Shown: positions 7,186 through 18,500 of the stretch, piece by piece | How the letters are laid out: every line of letters begins with the position of its first letter | How positions within the stretch are numbered: position 1 is the first letter of the stretch | Source: Niastella sp. | Lineage (GTDB): Bacteria > Bacteroidota > Bacteroidia > Chitinophagales > Chitinophagaceae | Assembly: GCA_017744515.1 (NCBI GenBank) | Contig: JAGIBF010000007.1 | Span: 1 to 64,000, forward strand | Length of the DNA: 64,000 bases | Direction: 5' to 3' | Notes under the pieces: generated by a model | The model's database searches: none | Told to the model about the DNA's origin: nothing | What the model saw: the letters and a program-made list of their open reading frames with translations, nothing else | Made by a program: the position numbers and the translations under genes

Positions 7186-9918
7186 TTAGAAGTTCACTTT
7201 GGCGCCCAGCGTCCAGGTTGTACCGAAACCGGGGTATACACGGTTGTTCAAACCAGAACCTTTGTCACCAATAACGAAATCTTTTGCATTATAGCCAGTT
7301 TGGCCTTGTGGAATATATTTTACATCACCAGTAGATTCTGCGATATACTCCTTATCGAAGATGTTGTCTACGTTCAGGCGGAAAGTAACTTTCTTGCCGT
7401 TAACCTTTACAGTGTAAGACAGCATACCATCCAACAAACCATAAGAAGGTAGTTTCCAGGGCTGTACGCCAGACTGAGTGGCATCTGATCTGCTCTCAGG
7501 CGTAAAGTTGGCATAGAGATTATCTGCATAGAAATAAGAAGCTCTTATGCGCAGACCTTTAAAGATCTCATAAGAAGCACTCAGGTTGGCAGTAGTTTGA
7601 GCTGCGTCACCCACTTTCAGGTCTTTGGTATACAAGGTAACAGTACCGATCTTATCGTTGTTGTCGTTGTATACATCGGTAGTTACATCTTTTTTCCACT
7701 TCCAGTCACCCAGTGATAACATACCCTGGATTTCCAGTTTGCTTACAGGACGAACGGTAGTTTCTATCTCGATACCCTGGTGCAAGGCTACCATGCCGGC
7801 GATGTTGGCGCGGAAAGTTTGGCCTGATACAGGATCAGGGAAGTTGCGGATAAAGTTCTTATCCTTCCATTCTGTTCTGTACAGGTTTACGTTGGCGCTG
7901 AATATTTTAGACCTGAAGCCATATCCCAGCTCTGTGCTGAAGATCTTTTCGTTCGTGATATTCTTGGTGATGTCTACGTTGTTGTTGTTGGGCCATACGG
8001 TATTGAAGAATGGCGCTCTTTCAAAATAACCAATGTTGGCAAAAACGTTGTGCTGATCCGTGATACGGTAGTTAGCACCACCCTTTGCAATGAATCCGGT
8101 AAACTTCTTCTTGTCTGACTCCCAGATGGGGTTGGTCTTTTTATCATACAGGAAGTGATCGATACGTTGGTAGCTGGTATTAGACAATGAACCAGCAGCG
8201 AATACACTCCATTTGTCTTTGTTGTACTCTGCAGACACATAACCACCTACTTGCTTTACGAGACCATCGTTGTTATAGTCGATAGTTCCTTCCGGATCAT
8301 AAGGCGATACATACTTATTAGGATTGTTCAAGTCCTTTGTTTCATAATAAGCGGCTGTTCCCAGCGGGTCTTCAATTCTCCTGTAGTGCAGGCCTTTGTA
8401 ATACCGCAGGTCCAAACCGGCATTCACTGAGATAGCAGAGTTGATATCGCGTGTAAGGTTGAAAATACTTCCGTACCAGTTGTGCTCGTTCATGGAAGAA
8501 CGGCGGATGATACCATTGCCGGACAAGTCAGCTACATATTGACCCTGGTAACCACCAGCGAGCGGCCACTTGGGGTTTCCGGATGTTGTGCCGATCTGGG
8601 GATACTGAGCAACACCTGTATTCCATCTTTCGATATCATCGAAACGGATCAGGCCATTAGCATCCTTAGGTACTGTGAAACCAGTAAAAGAACCAGTACC
8701 GTTGGGAATTGAGCCGATGTTGCCGGTACCACCACCGCGGCCCAGTGAAGCATACACTACTGCGCTGAAATCAGTACGGTTATCTATCTTCCAGTAGTAG
8801 TTCAGGTTAGCTACCGGCTTGTGGTAGAAGTTTTTGCTCCAGCTAAACTCTTCCCTGTGATAATATCCCCAGGAGTCATTGTATTTTGGACCATATACTT
8901 TAGTAGTAGCATCATTGGGGTTACCAAACAGTTTATCGTAAGAGATACCGGCACTTCTTTGGTTATGCCATTGAGGAGCACCAGTAGCAGTCAGCGTAAC
9001 GGTGTGTTTGTCGTTGATCTCCCAACCTAAGGTGGCGAAGTAGTTCCAACCCTGGAAGGCAGTACCTGCTACATAGCCGTGACCTGCAGTGTAAGAGGCA
9101 AGTACTGACAGCGCCAGACCGCTCTTTTCGTTTTTACCGGTGTTGTAGCCAAAGGTATATTTTTGGTAGCCATCATTACCGATGGTAACACCAGCCTGTC
9201 CACCTTTCTCCATTTCAGTAGCCTTGGTAACGATGTTGATGTTACCACCTACTGCACCGATAGACAGTTTGGAAGCACCCAAACCACGTTGAACCTGAAC
9301 ACTGCTGGCGATATCGGAAAGACCAGCCCAGTTGCTCCAGTAAACAGCACCATTTTCCATGTCGTTTACAGGCACACCGTTGATCATTACAGCTACGTTA
9401 GTTTGGTTGAAGCCTCTCACGTTGATACGGGAGTCGCCAAAACCACCACCTGATTTGGTGATGTAAGTACCTGGCATTGTTCTTAATATCTCAGGAAACT
9501 CTTTATTGCCGATCCTTTCTTCGATGGCAGCAGCCCGGATGGTAGAAACGGCAACAGGCGTCTTTCTGTCGATCGCAATGTTACCGGTTACGATTACTTC
9601 TTTCATCGCTACCTGGCTGGAAGGCATGCTGATCTCGCCAAGGGTGGCGCCTGGTTCTACCTCTACAGTTTTGGCGAGGTAGCCAACAGAGCTGATAACA
9701 AGCGTAGCCTTTTCAGTGATCACGAAAGTGAAGCGGCCATCGATAGCCGAAATAAGATTAAGTTTTTTGGAACCCGCTGTAACTGAGAGAGAAGCGCCGG
9801 CAATCGATTCTTTGGTATCCGCATCTACCAGGCGTCCGGTTACAGGGGAATTTGATTGAGCCCATAAGGCAAGGGGTCCGGTAAGGACAAGAAAAAATAG
9901 AGTGAGTGATCTTCTCAT
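7186..9918 (-). CDS. TonB-dependent receptor with carboxypeptidase-regulatory-like domain
   Basis: Outer-membrane receptor importing a large ligand with energy from TonB-ExbBD. Seen: signal peptide MRRSLTLFFLVLTGPLALWAQ, a carboxypeptidase-regulatory-like domain (PVTGRLVDADTKESIAGASLSV) at about 25-105, a plug domain with INVRGFNQTNVAVMINGVPVNDMENG, and a long barrel ending in an aromatic strand (GAKVNF). The start is the ATG at 9918; an in-frame TTG at 9945 would add nine residues. About 910 residues. No SusD-like partner is adjacent, so it is not a classical SusCD pair. The plug lacks features that name a ligand; iron complex or peptide uptake are both possible. Confidence 0.9.
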   Translation of the reverse strand: MRRSLTLFFLVLTGPLALWAQSNSPVTGRLVDADTKESIAGASLSVTAGSKKLNLISAIDGRFTFVITEKATLVISSVGYLAKTVEVEPGATLGEISMPSSQVAMKEVIVTGNIAIDRKTPVAVSTIRAAAIEERIGNKEFPEILRTMPGTYITKSGGGFGDSRINVRGFNQTNVAVMINGVPVNDMENGAVYWSNWAGLSDIASSVQVQRGLGASKLSIGAVGGNINIVTKATEMEKGGQAGVTIGNDGYQKYTFGYNTGKNEKSGLALSVLASYTAGHGYVAGTAFQGWNYFATLGWEINDKHTVTLTATGAPQWHNQRSAGISYDKLFGNPNDATTKVYGPKYNDSWGYYHREEFSWSKNFYHKPVANLNYYWKIDNRTDFSAVVYASLGRGGGTGNIGSIPNGTGSFTGFTVPKDANGLIRFDDIERWNTGVAQYPQIGTTSGNPKWPLAGGYQGQYVADLSGNGIIRRSSMNEHNWYGSIFNLTRDINSAISVNAGLDLRYYKGLHYRRIEDPLGTAAYYETKDLNNPNKYVSPYDPEGTIDYNNDGLVKQVGGYVSAEYNKDKWSVFAAGSLSNTSYQRIDHFLYDKKTNPIWESDKKKFTGFIAKGGANYRITDQHNVFANIGYFERAPFFNTVWPNNNNVDITKNITNEKIFSTELGYGFRSKIFSANVNLYRTEWKDKNFIRNFPDPVSGQTFRANIAGMVALHQGIEIETTVRPVSKLEIQGMLSLGDWKWKKDVTTDVYNDNNDKIGTVTLYTKDLKVGDAAQTTANLSASYEIFKGLRIRASYFYADNLYANFTPESRSDATQSGVQPWKLPSYGLLDGMLSYTVKVNGKKVTFRLNVDNIFDKEYIAESTGDVKYIPQGQTGYNAKDFVIGDKGSGLNNRVYPGFGTTWTLGAKVNF

Positions 9919-10111
9919 ATATGCATGTTTAATTTCTGGTGTCAAAGAAACAATGATCCCTGTTGCTGTAAAGGCAACAATGTATTATCAAATAATTAAT
10001 TTGCTGTAATAATACACATCATGTTTCATGGCAAAGAAGCCCGAATATTTCATCGTAGCAAGAACCGTTTTGGAGAGTTCTCAATGGGCTATAGAATGCA
10101 TCGGCGTGCGG

Positions 10112-10119
10112 CAAAAGTA
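10112..10119 (-). promoter_or_regulatory. Candidate -7 box (TACTTTTG) for the first TonB receptor
   Basis: Matches TAnnTTTG on the minus strand about 190 bases upstream of the receptor ATG. No clear -33 TTG is seen, so the call is tentative. Confidence 0.4.
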
Positions 10120-10308
10120 GCCTAAAAAAGCAGACTGTTTGAAACCTGTGCTATTAGTTTTTTACACAGTCTATTAAGAATCGAATACTACCCAATCACC
10201 CTGAATCGCTCCACGCTGTGATGCCACGGAGTCCGTATTGCACCACGCTTTCCACAGGCAATGAATGAACGTTAAATGCTGCACGTAAATCAAAAAATAA
10301 TGATTGCA

Positions 10309-10341
10309 TAAAAAAAATGGGCCGCCCGCGAAGGGCAGCCC
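10309..10341 (-). terminator. Rho-independent terminator of the second TonB receptor
   Basis: Arms GGGCTGCCC and GGGCGGCCC (minus strand) with a 5-nt loop, followed by eight T. It begins 29 bases past the stop codon. A textbook intrinsic terminator. Confidence 0.85.
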
Positions 10342-10370
10342 ACCTTATGGTGTATTGCTATTATTTACAA

Positions 10371-13300
10371 TCAATTAAAGATATAACGAAGTCCCAATTG
10401 TAGTCCCCAGGTGCTGGTGGTAGAGTAGTTGGGCTGGAAACCTTTTGAATTGGCAGGGTTGAAAGTGAATTTGGGATTGGCCCTGTTGAAAGCTTCATTA
10501 CCGGTATTGTTGGAAGTGGCGCCCGATGTAGGTATGCCCAGCACACCCATATCCTGGAAGGTGCCAAAAGTATACTGGTAGCGGTATCCCCACTCGGAGT
10601 TGATCAGGTTGAGCGCGTTGATAATGTCAAGGCTAACCTGCAAGGTGTGCTTTCTTTCGCCGGAGCGCACGGTGAAGTCCTGCATCACCCTAACGTCGAG
10701 GCTATGCGACCAGGGAAGTAAAGCGCCATACTTTTCCATGTACTGGCCCTTATGCTTGCGCAGGTACCGGTCGTTTTCGATATAAGCAAAGAAAGCATCA
10801 CTTTGAGCTTTGGCACTGTAAGTATTGCTTCCCACCTTAAAACCCTCTACGAATTGTATCTCGGAAGGATCTTTGGGTATGTAGAGTACATCATTCGATT
10901 GTCCGTCGCCGTTGATATCGGAACCATACCGGTAAGTATACCTTTCCTGCGGTTGTCCACTGTAAAACATACCAATGGTGGTAGCTGTTCTGCCACCCCA
11001 GTAGTTGAAACGTTTAGACAAATTCGCTACTACGCGATGCGGTACCGAATAGTTGGAGGGGCCCTGATCAGGCTTGTTGGGATTGAAGATGATGTTGTTG
11101 GTATTGAAACCGCTGGCACTTTGATCACTGCTGCCGATGGCCACTTCTTCTGCCAGCGTGTAAGTATATGCAATACCGGCTTCCCAGTTTTGTGAGAAAG
11201 ATTTCTGTAACTGTGCTGTAAACGCGAAGCTGTACCCTTTACTGGTATTATCCAATACGATCATCTGGCCAATGTTGTCGTTCAGGCGCACATTATAATA
11301 AGGCCTTTTATCAGCGGCGCCGCCGAGCGTTCCATTCTGTGCACCCAGGTTGGCATTGCGGAAATAAGCATTGTTGACCTGTTTGGTATAAATGGCTTCA
11401 AAGGTAAGGACGTAGTTACCTGCAAAGCGTTTGTCCACTGCCAGGTTACTTCTCCATACCTGAGGCAATTTGAAATCCTTATCAACGGCACTGTAAGAAG
11501 GCCTGCCTGAAGGAATGCTGGTGCCTACCGGTGGAATATCAGCCTGCGCCGGGATGTAAGCAGTGCGGTCGATATTGTAGCGGATATTGGCGAGCTGTGC
11601 GGCACTTGCATTGAACTGTCCGCGGATCACACCATTATCACCCACCTGGTTGACGAGCCAGATGAAAGGAATGCGGCCGGTGAATAAGCCGGTTCCACCA
11701 CGTACGATGATCGACTTGTCACCCTCTGGATCATACGTGAAGCCTACACGGGGAGAAAACAATGGACGTTGTTTGGGCCACTTGCTTACATCGAAGTTTT
11801 CATTGTTGCCATTTTCATCCTTAAAAGTGATGGCTTCCAGTGCCGGATTTCTATCAGGCTTGTAAGGATAGAAAGGAAGATCGACACGCAAGCCATAAGT
11901 AAGCTTGAATTTTTCGGAAGGCGCCCACACATCCTGCGCATAGATGCCCAGCTGTGCAAATTTTGCTTCCGGCACTTTGATGCCCAGCCGGTTAGTAGGA
12001 TCATACGCCACCGAGAAGTAAGTAGGGGCCTGGTTAGCAAGGAAAGACGCCAGCGATGAATAACGATAATAACTGGGGCCTGCGCCGCTGGTGAAAGAGT
12101 TGGCAAATTGCAGGTTCTCATAGCTGGCGCCAAGTGTTACGGTATGTTGCCCAAGATTGAGCGTAACGTTATCGGCGATATTCAATGCTTTATCACTGAT
12201 GTTGTTCAGGTATGAGAACAGATCGGTACCAAATGATATATACACATTATCGGCATCACGCATGATGTCTACAAAAGAGGCGGTGCTGTTAGGATCACGC
12301 TTCAATTGGTTGTCGGTATAAGAGCCGATCAACTGATTGGTGACCTTTGTGCTGAAGTTGGAGTTCAATTCTACTACACCCGATTTTACTACTACATTAT
12401 TCTTGAAGTTGGAACCGGTATAAGCCATACCGCCGGTAGCGCGGCCGCCCCTGCGGCTATTACCACCGATACGGGGAATAGGGGAGGCGGTACTGGAAGC
12501 ATTGATCTGATCGTCATCATCTGTTTCCGACTGCGTATAGCGCAGCGTTAAACGATGCCTGGAAGTGATGTTCCAGTCAACCCGGCCCAGGAATTTCTTA
12601 TTCTCTGTTTCGAATCCATAACCCTGGTATTCACCCGGGTCGTATTTGTAAGTAGTGATAAGGTATTGCCTTAAATTGTCGAGGTCGCTTTTCAGTACAC
12701 CCGTTACGTTGGGGCCTGCATCAGCAGCGCTGTTCTTCGCTACGAATGTTTGACCAGGCTGCGTTCTCTTTTCCTGCTCATAGTTCACGAAAAAGAAAAG
12801 CTTGTCTTTGATGATCGGGCCGCCGATGCTGGCGCCGAAGATCTTGGTCGACCTGTCGTCGTTGGCAACAGTCTGCCCTTTTACCTTTTTCCCATTGAAA
12901 CTCTGATCTCTGTGATAACCATATACGGTGCCATACCAGTTGTTGGTACCCCTGCGGGTTACGGCATTGATACCACCGCCCACGAAGCCCGACTGGCGTA
13001 CATCGTAAGGAGCAATATTTACCTGTATCTGATCAACCGCATCGATGGAAATCGCGGAAGTGGCGCCCCCCGGCACCATGCCATCGCCACTGCGGCCAAA
13101 GTTGTTGTTGAACAAGGAGCCGTCGATGGTAATATTATTATACCGGTTATTCATACCGGCAAAGCTGTTACCATTGCTCTGTGGTGTAAGACGCGTGAGG
13201 TTGGTAAGACTGCGGGAAATATTGGGCAGGTTCTGTACCAGCCTGTTGCTGATGTTGGTAGAGGCGCCTGTCTTTACTGTGGTGCTCCTGCGGCCTGCAC

Positions 13301-13664
13301 TGATGGTTACGGCACTCAGCTCAGTTCCGGCGCCTGCAAGGGTAGCCTGCAGGTCGAACTTTTCACCCAATGGTATATTGATGTCTCCCCTTGTGAACTC
13401 GGAATAACCTACATAAGAAACTTTGATGGAATAAGGACCGCCGGGAGGAATGTTGGCGACATCGAAACGGCCGCCTGTTCGGGTTAAGACGGTGAATACG
13501 GAACCTGTAGGTTCATGCTTTAAAGTGATGGTAGCGCCAACCAGAGGTTCTCCTTTATCAGTTTTAATAACGCCGGTCATACTACTGGTGGTAACCTGCG
13601 CTACCACGTTCATACTGATTCCTATGGCCAGTAACAACAACAAGGCAATCATAGATTTACTCAT
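10371..13664 (-). CDS. TonB-dependent receptor, Oar-like (large, Cna-like N-terminal domain)
   Basis: Very large outer-membrane receptor of the Oar/OmpA-related TonB type. Seen: signal peptide MSKSMIALLLLLAIGISMNVVAQ, carboxypeptidase-regulatory-like domain (MTGVIKTDKGEPLVGATITL) to about residue 110, plug with NRYNNITIDGSLFNNNFG, the family signature GFVGGGINAVTRRGTN, and a barrel to the last Phe-Asn. About 1097 residues; Oar proteins are usually 1000-1100. Relatives in Myxococcus are linked to adhesion and protease export. It lies head to tail with the other receptor but has its own terminator. The five leader codons before the ATG (EIKYAY) resemble those of the other receptor (EIKHAY). Confidence 0.9.
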   Translation of the reverse strand: MSKSMIALLLLLAIGISMNVVAQVTTSSMTGVIKTDKGEPLVGATITLKHEPTGSVFTVLTRTGGRFDVANIPPGGPYSIKVSYVGYSEFTRGDINIPLGEKFDLQATLAGAGTELSAVTISAGRRSTTVKTGASTNISNRLVQNLPNISRSLTNLTRLTPQSNGNSFAGMNNRYNNITIDGSLFNNNFGRSGDGMVPGGATSAISIDAVDQIQVNIAPYDVRQSGFVGGGINAVTRRGTNNWYGTVYGYHRDQSFNGKKVKGQTVANDDRSTKIFGASIGGPIIKDKLFFFVNYEQEKRTQPGQTFVAKNSAADAGPNVTGVLKSDLDNLRQYLITTYKYDPGEYQGYGFETENKKFLGRVDWNITSRHRLTLRYTQSETDDDDQINASSTASPIPRIGGNSRRGGRATGGMAYTGSNFKNNVVVKSGVVELNSNFSTKVTNQLIGSYTDNQLKRDPNSTASFVDIMRDADNVYISFGTDLFSYLNNISDKALNIADNVTLNLGQHTVTLGASYENLQFANSFTSGAGPSYYRYSSLASFLANQAPTYFSVAYDPTNRLGIKVPEAKFAQLGIYAQDVWAPSEKFKLTYGLRVDLPFYPYKPDRNPALEAITFKDENGNNENFDVSKWPKQRPLFSPRVGFTYDPEGDKSIIVRGGTGLFTGRIPFIWLVNQVGDNGVIRGQFNASAAQLANIRYNIDRTAYIPAQADIPPVGTSIPSGRPSYSAVDKDFKLPQVWRSNLAVDKRFAGNYVLTFEAIYTKQVNNAYFRNANLGAQNGTLGGAADKRPYYNVRLNDNIGQMIVLDNTSKGYSFAFTAQLQKSFSQNWEAGIAYTYTLAEEVAIGSSDQSASGFNTNNIIFNPNKPDQGPSNYSVPHRVVANLSKRFNYWGGRTATTIGMFYSGQPQERYTYRYGSDINGDGQSNDVLYIPKDPSEIQFVEGFKVGSNTYSAKAQSDAFFAYIENDRYLRKHKGQYMEKYGALLPWSHSLDVRVMQDFTVRSGERKHTLQVSLDIINALNLINSEWGYRYQYTFGTFQDMGVLGIPTSGATSNNTGNEAFNRANPKFTFNPANSKGFQPNYSTTSTWGLQLGLRYIFN

Positions 13665-14201
13665 ATATGCATATTTGATTTCCAATGTGGGCGCAACGAG
13701 CCGTTGGCATACGAAAAAAACCTCAACCCATTAGGTTAACAGTTTCGTTATTCATCGATACAGATAGGGTCTGAGATGCTAAGGGTTGCTGTCTGATAAA
13801 AGCCTGTTGGTCGGTTTGGCGGAGAGTTTTAAGGGAGGATTCAGGTTTTTCTGGCGATGCGACAAATGTAACAGAAAATAAAAGGAAAAGTTAAAACTGC
13901 GTGCACAGGTTATTCACAGGAAAGTAGCAAGGCGCAAAGCCATTATACAGGCAAAGCCTGTATGGAAAGTGCTGCACGTTCATACAGGTATAATACACGA
14001 TACCGCTATCCGGCAACCTTTTCCTCCCGAATGGCGTTATTATTAACCGGTTACAAGGTGGCAGAATACAGGTTGCAGGGATGATGAATAACTTGTGACA
14101 ATTGTAAATCTAATGTTAATCAATCGATTACAATCAAAAGCCAGGAACCTGTAACTTGAAACTTGTAACACGATTTAGTAACTTTGCTTCAAATTTACTC
14201 C
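13665..14201. other. Divergent intergenic region, no gene seen
   Basis: 537 bases between a TonB receptor and ribBA. It holds the ribBA promoter at its right end and a minus-strand TACATTTG box at 13863-13870 that could start the receptor transcript with a leader near 200 bases. No structured RNA was recognised; in particular no FMN riboswitch consensus was seen ahead of ribBA. Confidence 0.6.
14156..14186 (+). promoter_or_regulatory. Promoter of ribBA (TTG-N20-TAACTTTG)
   Basis: TTG at 14156-14158 and TAACTTTG at 14179-14186 match the Bacteroidota sigma-ABfr consensus with a 20-base spacer. The start of transcription would fall near 14193, 9 bases before the ATG at 14202. Confidence 0.75.
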
Positions 14202-15404
14202 ATGCTCGATACTATAGAAAGTGCGATTGAGGATATCAAAAACGGGAAAATGATCATTGTCGTTGATGACGAAGACCGTGAAAATGAAGGTGATTTTGTG
14301 ACTGCTGCCCGTAATGTGACCCCCGAGGTGATCAATTTTATGAGCAAACATGGCCGCGGCCTGATCTGCGCCCCAATCCCGGAAACCCGTTGTGATGAGT
14401 TGCAATTGGGACTCATGGTTAATAATAATACCGCCCTTCATGAAACGGCTTTCACGGTATCGATCGATCTGCTGGGGCATGGCTGTACCACCGGTATTTC
14501 TGCCCACGACCGGGCCAAGACCATTCAGGCCCTGATCAATCCGGATACCAAACCCGAAGACCTGGGCCGCCCGGGTCATATCTTCCCTTTGCGCGCCAAG
14601 GCTGGTGGTGTACTCCGCCGCGCAGGACATACGGAAGCAACGGTAGACCTGGCCCAGCTGGCAGGCTTTGAACCCGCCGGCGTACTGGTGGAGATCATGA
14701 ACGAAGATGGTTCCATGGCCCGCCTGCCCGAACTGCAGGAGATCGCTAAAAAATTTGATCTCAAGATCATTTCCATAAAAGACCTCATCGAGTACCGCCT
14801 GAAGCAGGACAGCCTGATCGAAGAGATCGTGCGCGTGGACATGCCTACCCAGTGGGGCCATTTCAAGCTCATTGCTTTCCGCGAAAAGATGACGGGTTTA
14901 GAACACCTGGCACTTGTAAAAGGAGAGTGGAGACACGATGAGCCGGTGTTGGTAAGAGTACACTCCTCCTGCTTTACCGGCGATATCCTCGGTTCCATGC
15001 GTTGCGATTGTGGCGATCAGCTGCACACGGCCATGGAAATGGTAGAGAAAGAAGGCAAAGGCGCTATTATATATATGAACCAGGAAGGCAGAGGTATCGG
15101 GTTGGTGAATAAACTGAAAGCCTACAAGCTGCAGGAGAACGGATACGATACCGTTGAAGCAAACCTGCACCTCGGTTTCCCCATGGATAAGCGCGATTAC
15201 GGCATCGGTGCCCAGATATTGCGTGCGTTGGATATCACCAAGCTGCGCCTGATGAGCAACAATCCCAAGAAACGGGCTGGCCTGTTGGGCTATGGCCTGG
15301 AGATCGTGGAAGCAGTGCCCATCGAGATCTGCCCCAACCCCCACAATGAAAAGTACCTTACTACGAAGAGAGATAAATTAGGACACGAGATACTTAAAGG
15401 ATAA
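14202..15404 (+). CDS. ribBA: Bifunctional DHBP synthase / GTP cyclohydrolase II
   Basis: Riboflavin pathway enzyme: the N-terminal half makes 3,4-dihydroxy-2-butanone 4-phosphate from ribulose 5-phosphate, the C-terminal half opens GTP. Seen: [11 protein letters not shown] (RibB metal and substrate site) at about residues 24-34, [13 protein letters not shown], then the RibA zinc site with [20 protein letters not shown] and the catalytic NQEGRGIGL. 400 residues, usual for RibBA. Start set at ATG 14202; an in-frame TTG at 14184 lies inside the promoter. It is a single-gene unit with its own promoter and a strong terminator. Confidence 0.97.
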   Translation: MLDTIESAIEDIKNGKMIIVVDDEDRENEGDFVTAARNVTPEVINFMSKHGRGLICAPIPETRCDELQLGLMVNNNTALHETAFTVSIDLLGHGCTTGISAHDRAKTIQALINPDTKPEDLGRPGHIFPLRAKAGGVLRRAGHTEATVDLAQLAGFEPAGVLVEIMNEDGSMARLPELQEIAKKFDLKIISIKDLIEYRLKQDSLIEEIVRVDMPTQWGHFKLIAFREKMTGLEHLALVKGEWRHDEPVLVRVHSSCFTGDILGSMRCDCGDQLHTAMEMVEKEGKGAIIYMNQEGRGIGLVNKLKAYKLQENGYDTVEANLHLGFPMDKRDYGIGAQILRALDITKLRLMSNNPKKRAGLLGYGLEIVEAVPIEICPNPHNEKYLTTKRDKLGHEILKG

Positions 15405-15438
15405 CTCATTAGCCACGAGCTGTGAGCTACGAGCTTCG

Positions 15439-15465
15439 AGCCTCTTGTTTACAAGAGGCTTTTTT
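15439..15465 (+). terminator. Rho-independent terminator of ribBA
   Basis: Perfect arms AGCCTCTTGT and ACAAGAGGCT followed by T5. It is preceded by a short run of repeated GAGCT words (15415-15440). Confidence 0.85.
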
Positions 15466-15513
15466 GTTTTAACAGCATCCCTTTGCAAACCCTGGTGTTC
15501 CAAAGCTCGCAAC

Positions 15514-18500
15514 TTATTTATTTCCTACAGTATCATTCCTGGTGCTGTCTGATGCAGATACATTCGTGGAGTCTTTTTCTTTCTGTTTTTGTTCAGCCTT
15601 TTCCCTTCTTCTGCGATCATTGCGGAAGATATCGCCCAGCCGCTCGAAGTCGTGGCGGTAACTGATACTGGCGCCGGAGCGGTTCTGGCGGGCGCCTACA
15701 CCACTCATATAGTTATAAGAATCGCGGTAGAAGAAAGTCAATACCACTTTGCCATCGGCCCTCATTTTCCATTCGGCGGTAATGTCCGGCAGGAATTGCA
15801 GGTTCTGGGTAGCCTGTACCTGCTGCGAGCTCAGCCCAAAGTCGAGCGCACTGCCGAAGGTAAAAGTAAGCCGCTCATTGAGGAAGCTTTTACCGATGTT
15901 GAAGTTCAGGTTGGTACGGTCGATGTTGAGCTTATTCTGGTTCACATTGTCGATGAAGTTGGAACCACTGTACATCTGTGCGTTGAAGTTGACCTTGATA
16001 CTTTTATCGTTGAATATGGTCTGAAAGATATTGGAAAACTGACGGCTGAGCGCATTAGACAATACGCCGGAGATGCTGTTGATCACCACACCTTCAAACG
16101 CCAGGTTGGCCAGCGCACCCTGGTTGCTGGAAGTAGACAATGGACCAAAGCTGTTGAATACGATAAGGAAGGCCACCTGTTTGTTTAGCTCATTCTCATC
16201 ATTCTGGATACGCTGTAAAATGGCCAATGCATCGGCATCATTCTTCAAAGAACTGCCTTGCGGCAATTCTATCTGGAAACTGATGTCAGGCTGCATAAGC
16301 TTATTCTTCAGCGTGGCTACCACGATCACCTTACCCCGGTATTTACGCACGTTGTTGTTGATGCCGCTGCTTGCTGCTGCGCCGGATTGCAGGGAGAAAG
16401 CGTCGAGCCCCAGATCGCTGAAGCGTACATTCTCCGCCTCGTACTCTGCATCGATCTTTATATTAGCTGCATAAGGATCGCCCTGCCATTGTATGTAGTT
16501 GCCTGCATTGGGACGCAGCGTAAATGGCTTGCGTAGCAGCGACTGGAAGTTGAAGTTGTAATTACCCCTGTCAATATCGTAACGGCCAATGATGGAGAAA
16601 TCACCATCGCTGCCTGCCTTCATTTTTAGGTTGCCATGTCCTACTGCCTGGATCACGTCGCCCGTAAGCTCATCCAATATTACATACATGTTGATGTAGT
16701 TATTGGCAGTCACATCGAGCGTTACAGAAAGGTTGCTTTCATTGAAAGCCCTCACCTGTTGCATCTCGCGTCCATAAACTTTCCATCGGATGTAATCAGT
16801 TTCCCCGCTTTGTTGTGAACCACCAGAGCGGATATAGAGCTTGGAACTGTCTGCAGGCTCACCCCTGATATCCATCTTCATATCCTCCAGCCTGTCCTTC
16901 AGCGTCATATTCACTTTGGCGAATACGGTTCCAAAGAAAGGATCCTTCCCGGTATTGTTGGTAGCCAGCACCAGCAGTTTGTTGGTGTTCATGGCAAAAT
17001 CAAAATCCAGGTCATCGAAACCCTGGTGTTTCAATATGCCACGGCTAACGGTCCCTGTATTACCATATTCATCTTTGATGGAAAAGGAGCCAAAGTTGAT
17101 CATGCCCTCTTTGAAATCGAAGGAGGCCGATGGTATTTTGTACAGCACGTTGGTGTAGTTGACCCGTAGGGTGCCGTCACGCAGTTGAACTTTACCGAGG
17201 TATTGCAATTTGTCGGTAGGTCCGGTAATCCTGAGTTGGCCGGTGGCAAAACCCGTAATGTCTTTGAATACGCCCGAGAGGTATTTTTCAAGGATGTCGA
17301 TCTTGGTATCCTTGAAGTTGCCGGTAATGTCCAGCGGCACTTTGCTGTTGGTACTGTCGAGCAGGTTATAGATCCCCTTCACATCAAATACATAATCCTT
17401 GTTGTCGGATAGTGCTGCGAAGTTGATTGCCCCGGTACGTTGATTGTAGTTGGCATTGAGCTGGATCTTACCAAGCGAGTCGTTCTCAAACCTGAACTGT
17501 TCAGCCTCGCCGGTCATATCCACCTGTATTTTACCAAACGGATTCATGATGTCCACAGTGGCATTCAATAATCCTTCCAGGCGGGCAGCCTTAGTGGCGT
17601 AAGGGGCAAAGTCACCGATATTGATCTTCTTTAAGTCAACCTTGATGTCATTGGTATTGCCGATATCTGAAGGCTGCGTAGTCACGAGAATTTCCTGGTC
17701 GCCGCTGTATATTTTAACGCCATCGGCAGTTACGAGCTCTTCACTCAATACGAGCTCTCCGTTTTTATCGATCACCCAGTTCTTGCCATTCACATCGAAA
17801 TGCGATTCGTTGAAGACGATGCGCACACCCTTCGGCATAGTTTGCACCCGTGCCACTACATTGGCAGAGTTCAGCGTTTGGCTGGCGCTTGTCTTAAGTG
17901 TAATATCCGATATGTCGTTGGCCGAACTGATGTTGATGGTAGAACCGGGGAAGTGCAGACTGTCGTTGATGTACACATCAGCTATGGAGTTCTCCAGCTT
18001 CAGGCTGTCGAGGTTTCCTGTTCCCTTCAGCACCACGTTGTAGAAAGCTACGTTCCTGTAACTGAACTGCGGCACTTCCACATTCAGGTCGAGCAGGTTT
18101 TCCTTGGTGTTGATACGGCCCGTAACAGTGCTGTAGTTGAAACCATTCAGGTTCTTATCGAAGAAGTCGAGGTACTCATCCACTTTCTTGGTCGTAACCA
18201 CAAAGCTGAAGTTCTCATCAGACTGGATAGGCCTGCGCCCTTCACCGATATAGCTGGGATAATATTTATGCAGGAAGGTGCGGAAGGCAATAGGCAGGTC
18301 GCGGATAGAGAACTGGCCTACCAGCGCCGCATCGAACTCATTACTGAGCACAGTGATCACTTTGTTGGTGCCCATGGTCTTGGACTCCACATTCAGTGAA
18401 TCGAAAGAGATACGTTTACCTTTCTTGAAAACAGACGCTTCATATACCCGGGCTGTACCGAAGAAGTTATCGATATTATCACCACTGAAGTTGAAACGGA

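Larger units (their letters stand above)
9919..10370. other. Intergenic region between two TonB receptors
   Basis: No gene seen in 452 bases. It carries a minus-strand -7 box (TACTTTTG, at 10112-10119) that could serve the 7186-9918 receptor with a leader of nearly 190 bases, and the terminator of the upstream receptor at 10309-10341. Confidence 0.6.

Noticed and set aside
12750-13487. 245-codon plus-strand open frame
   Set aside because: Antisense to the Oar-like receptor; no start signal and no recognisable fold.
7186-13664. SusC/SusD polysaccharide utilisation locus
   Set aside because: No SusD-like lipoprotein, glycosidase or hybrid regulator lies beside either receptor, and each receptor is followed by its own terminator-like hairpin.
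13665-14201. FMN riboswitch ahead of ribBA
   Set aside because: The promoter lies only 16 bases before the ATG, which leaves no room for an aptamer in the transcript.
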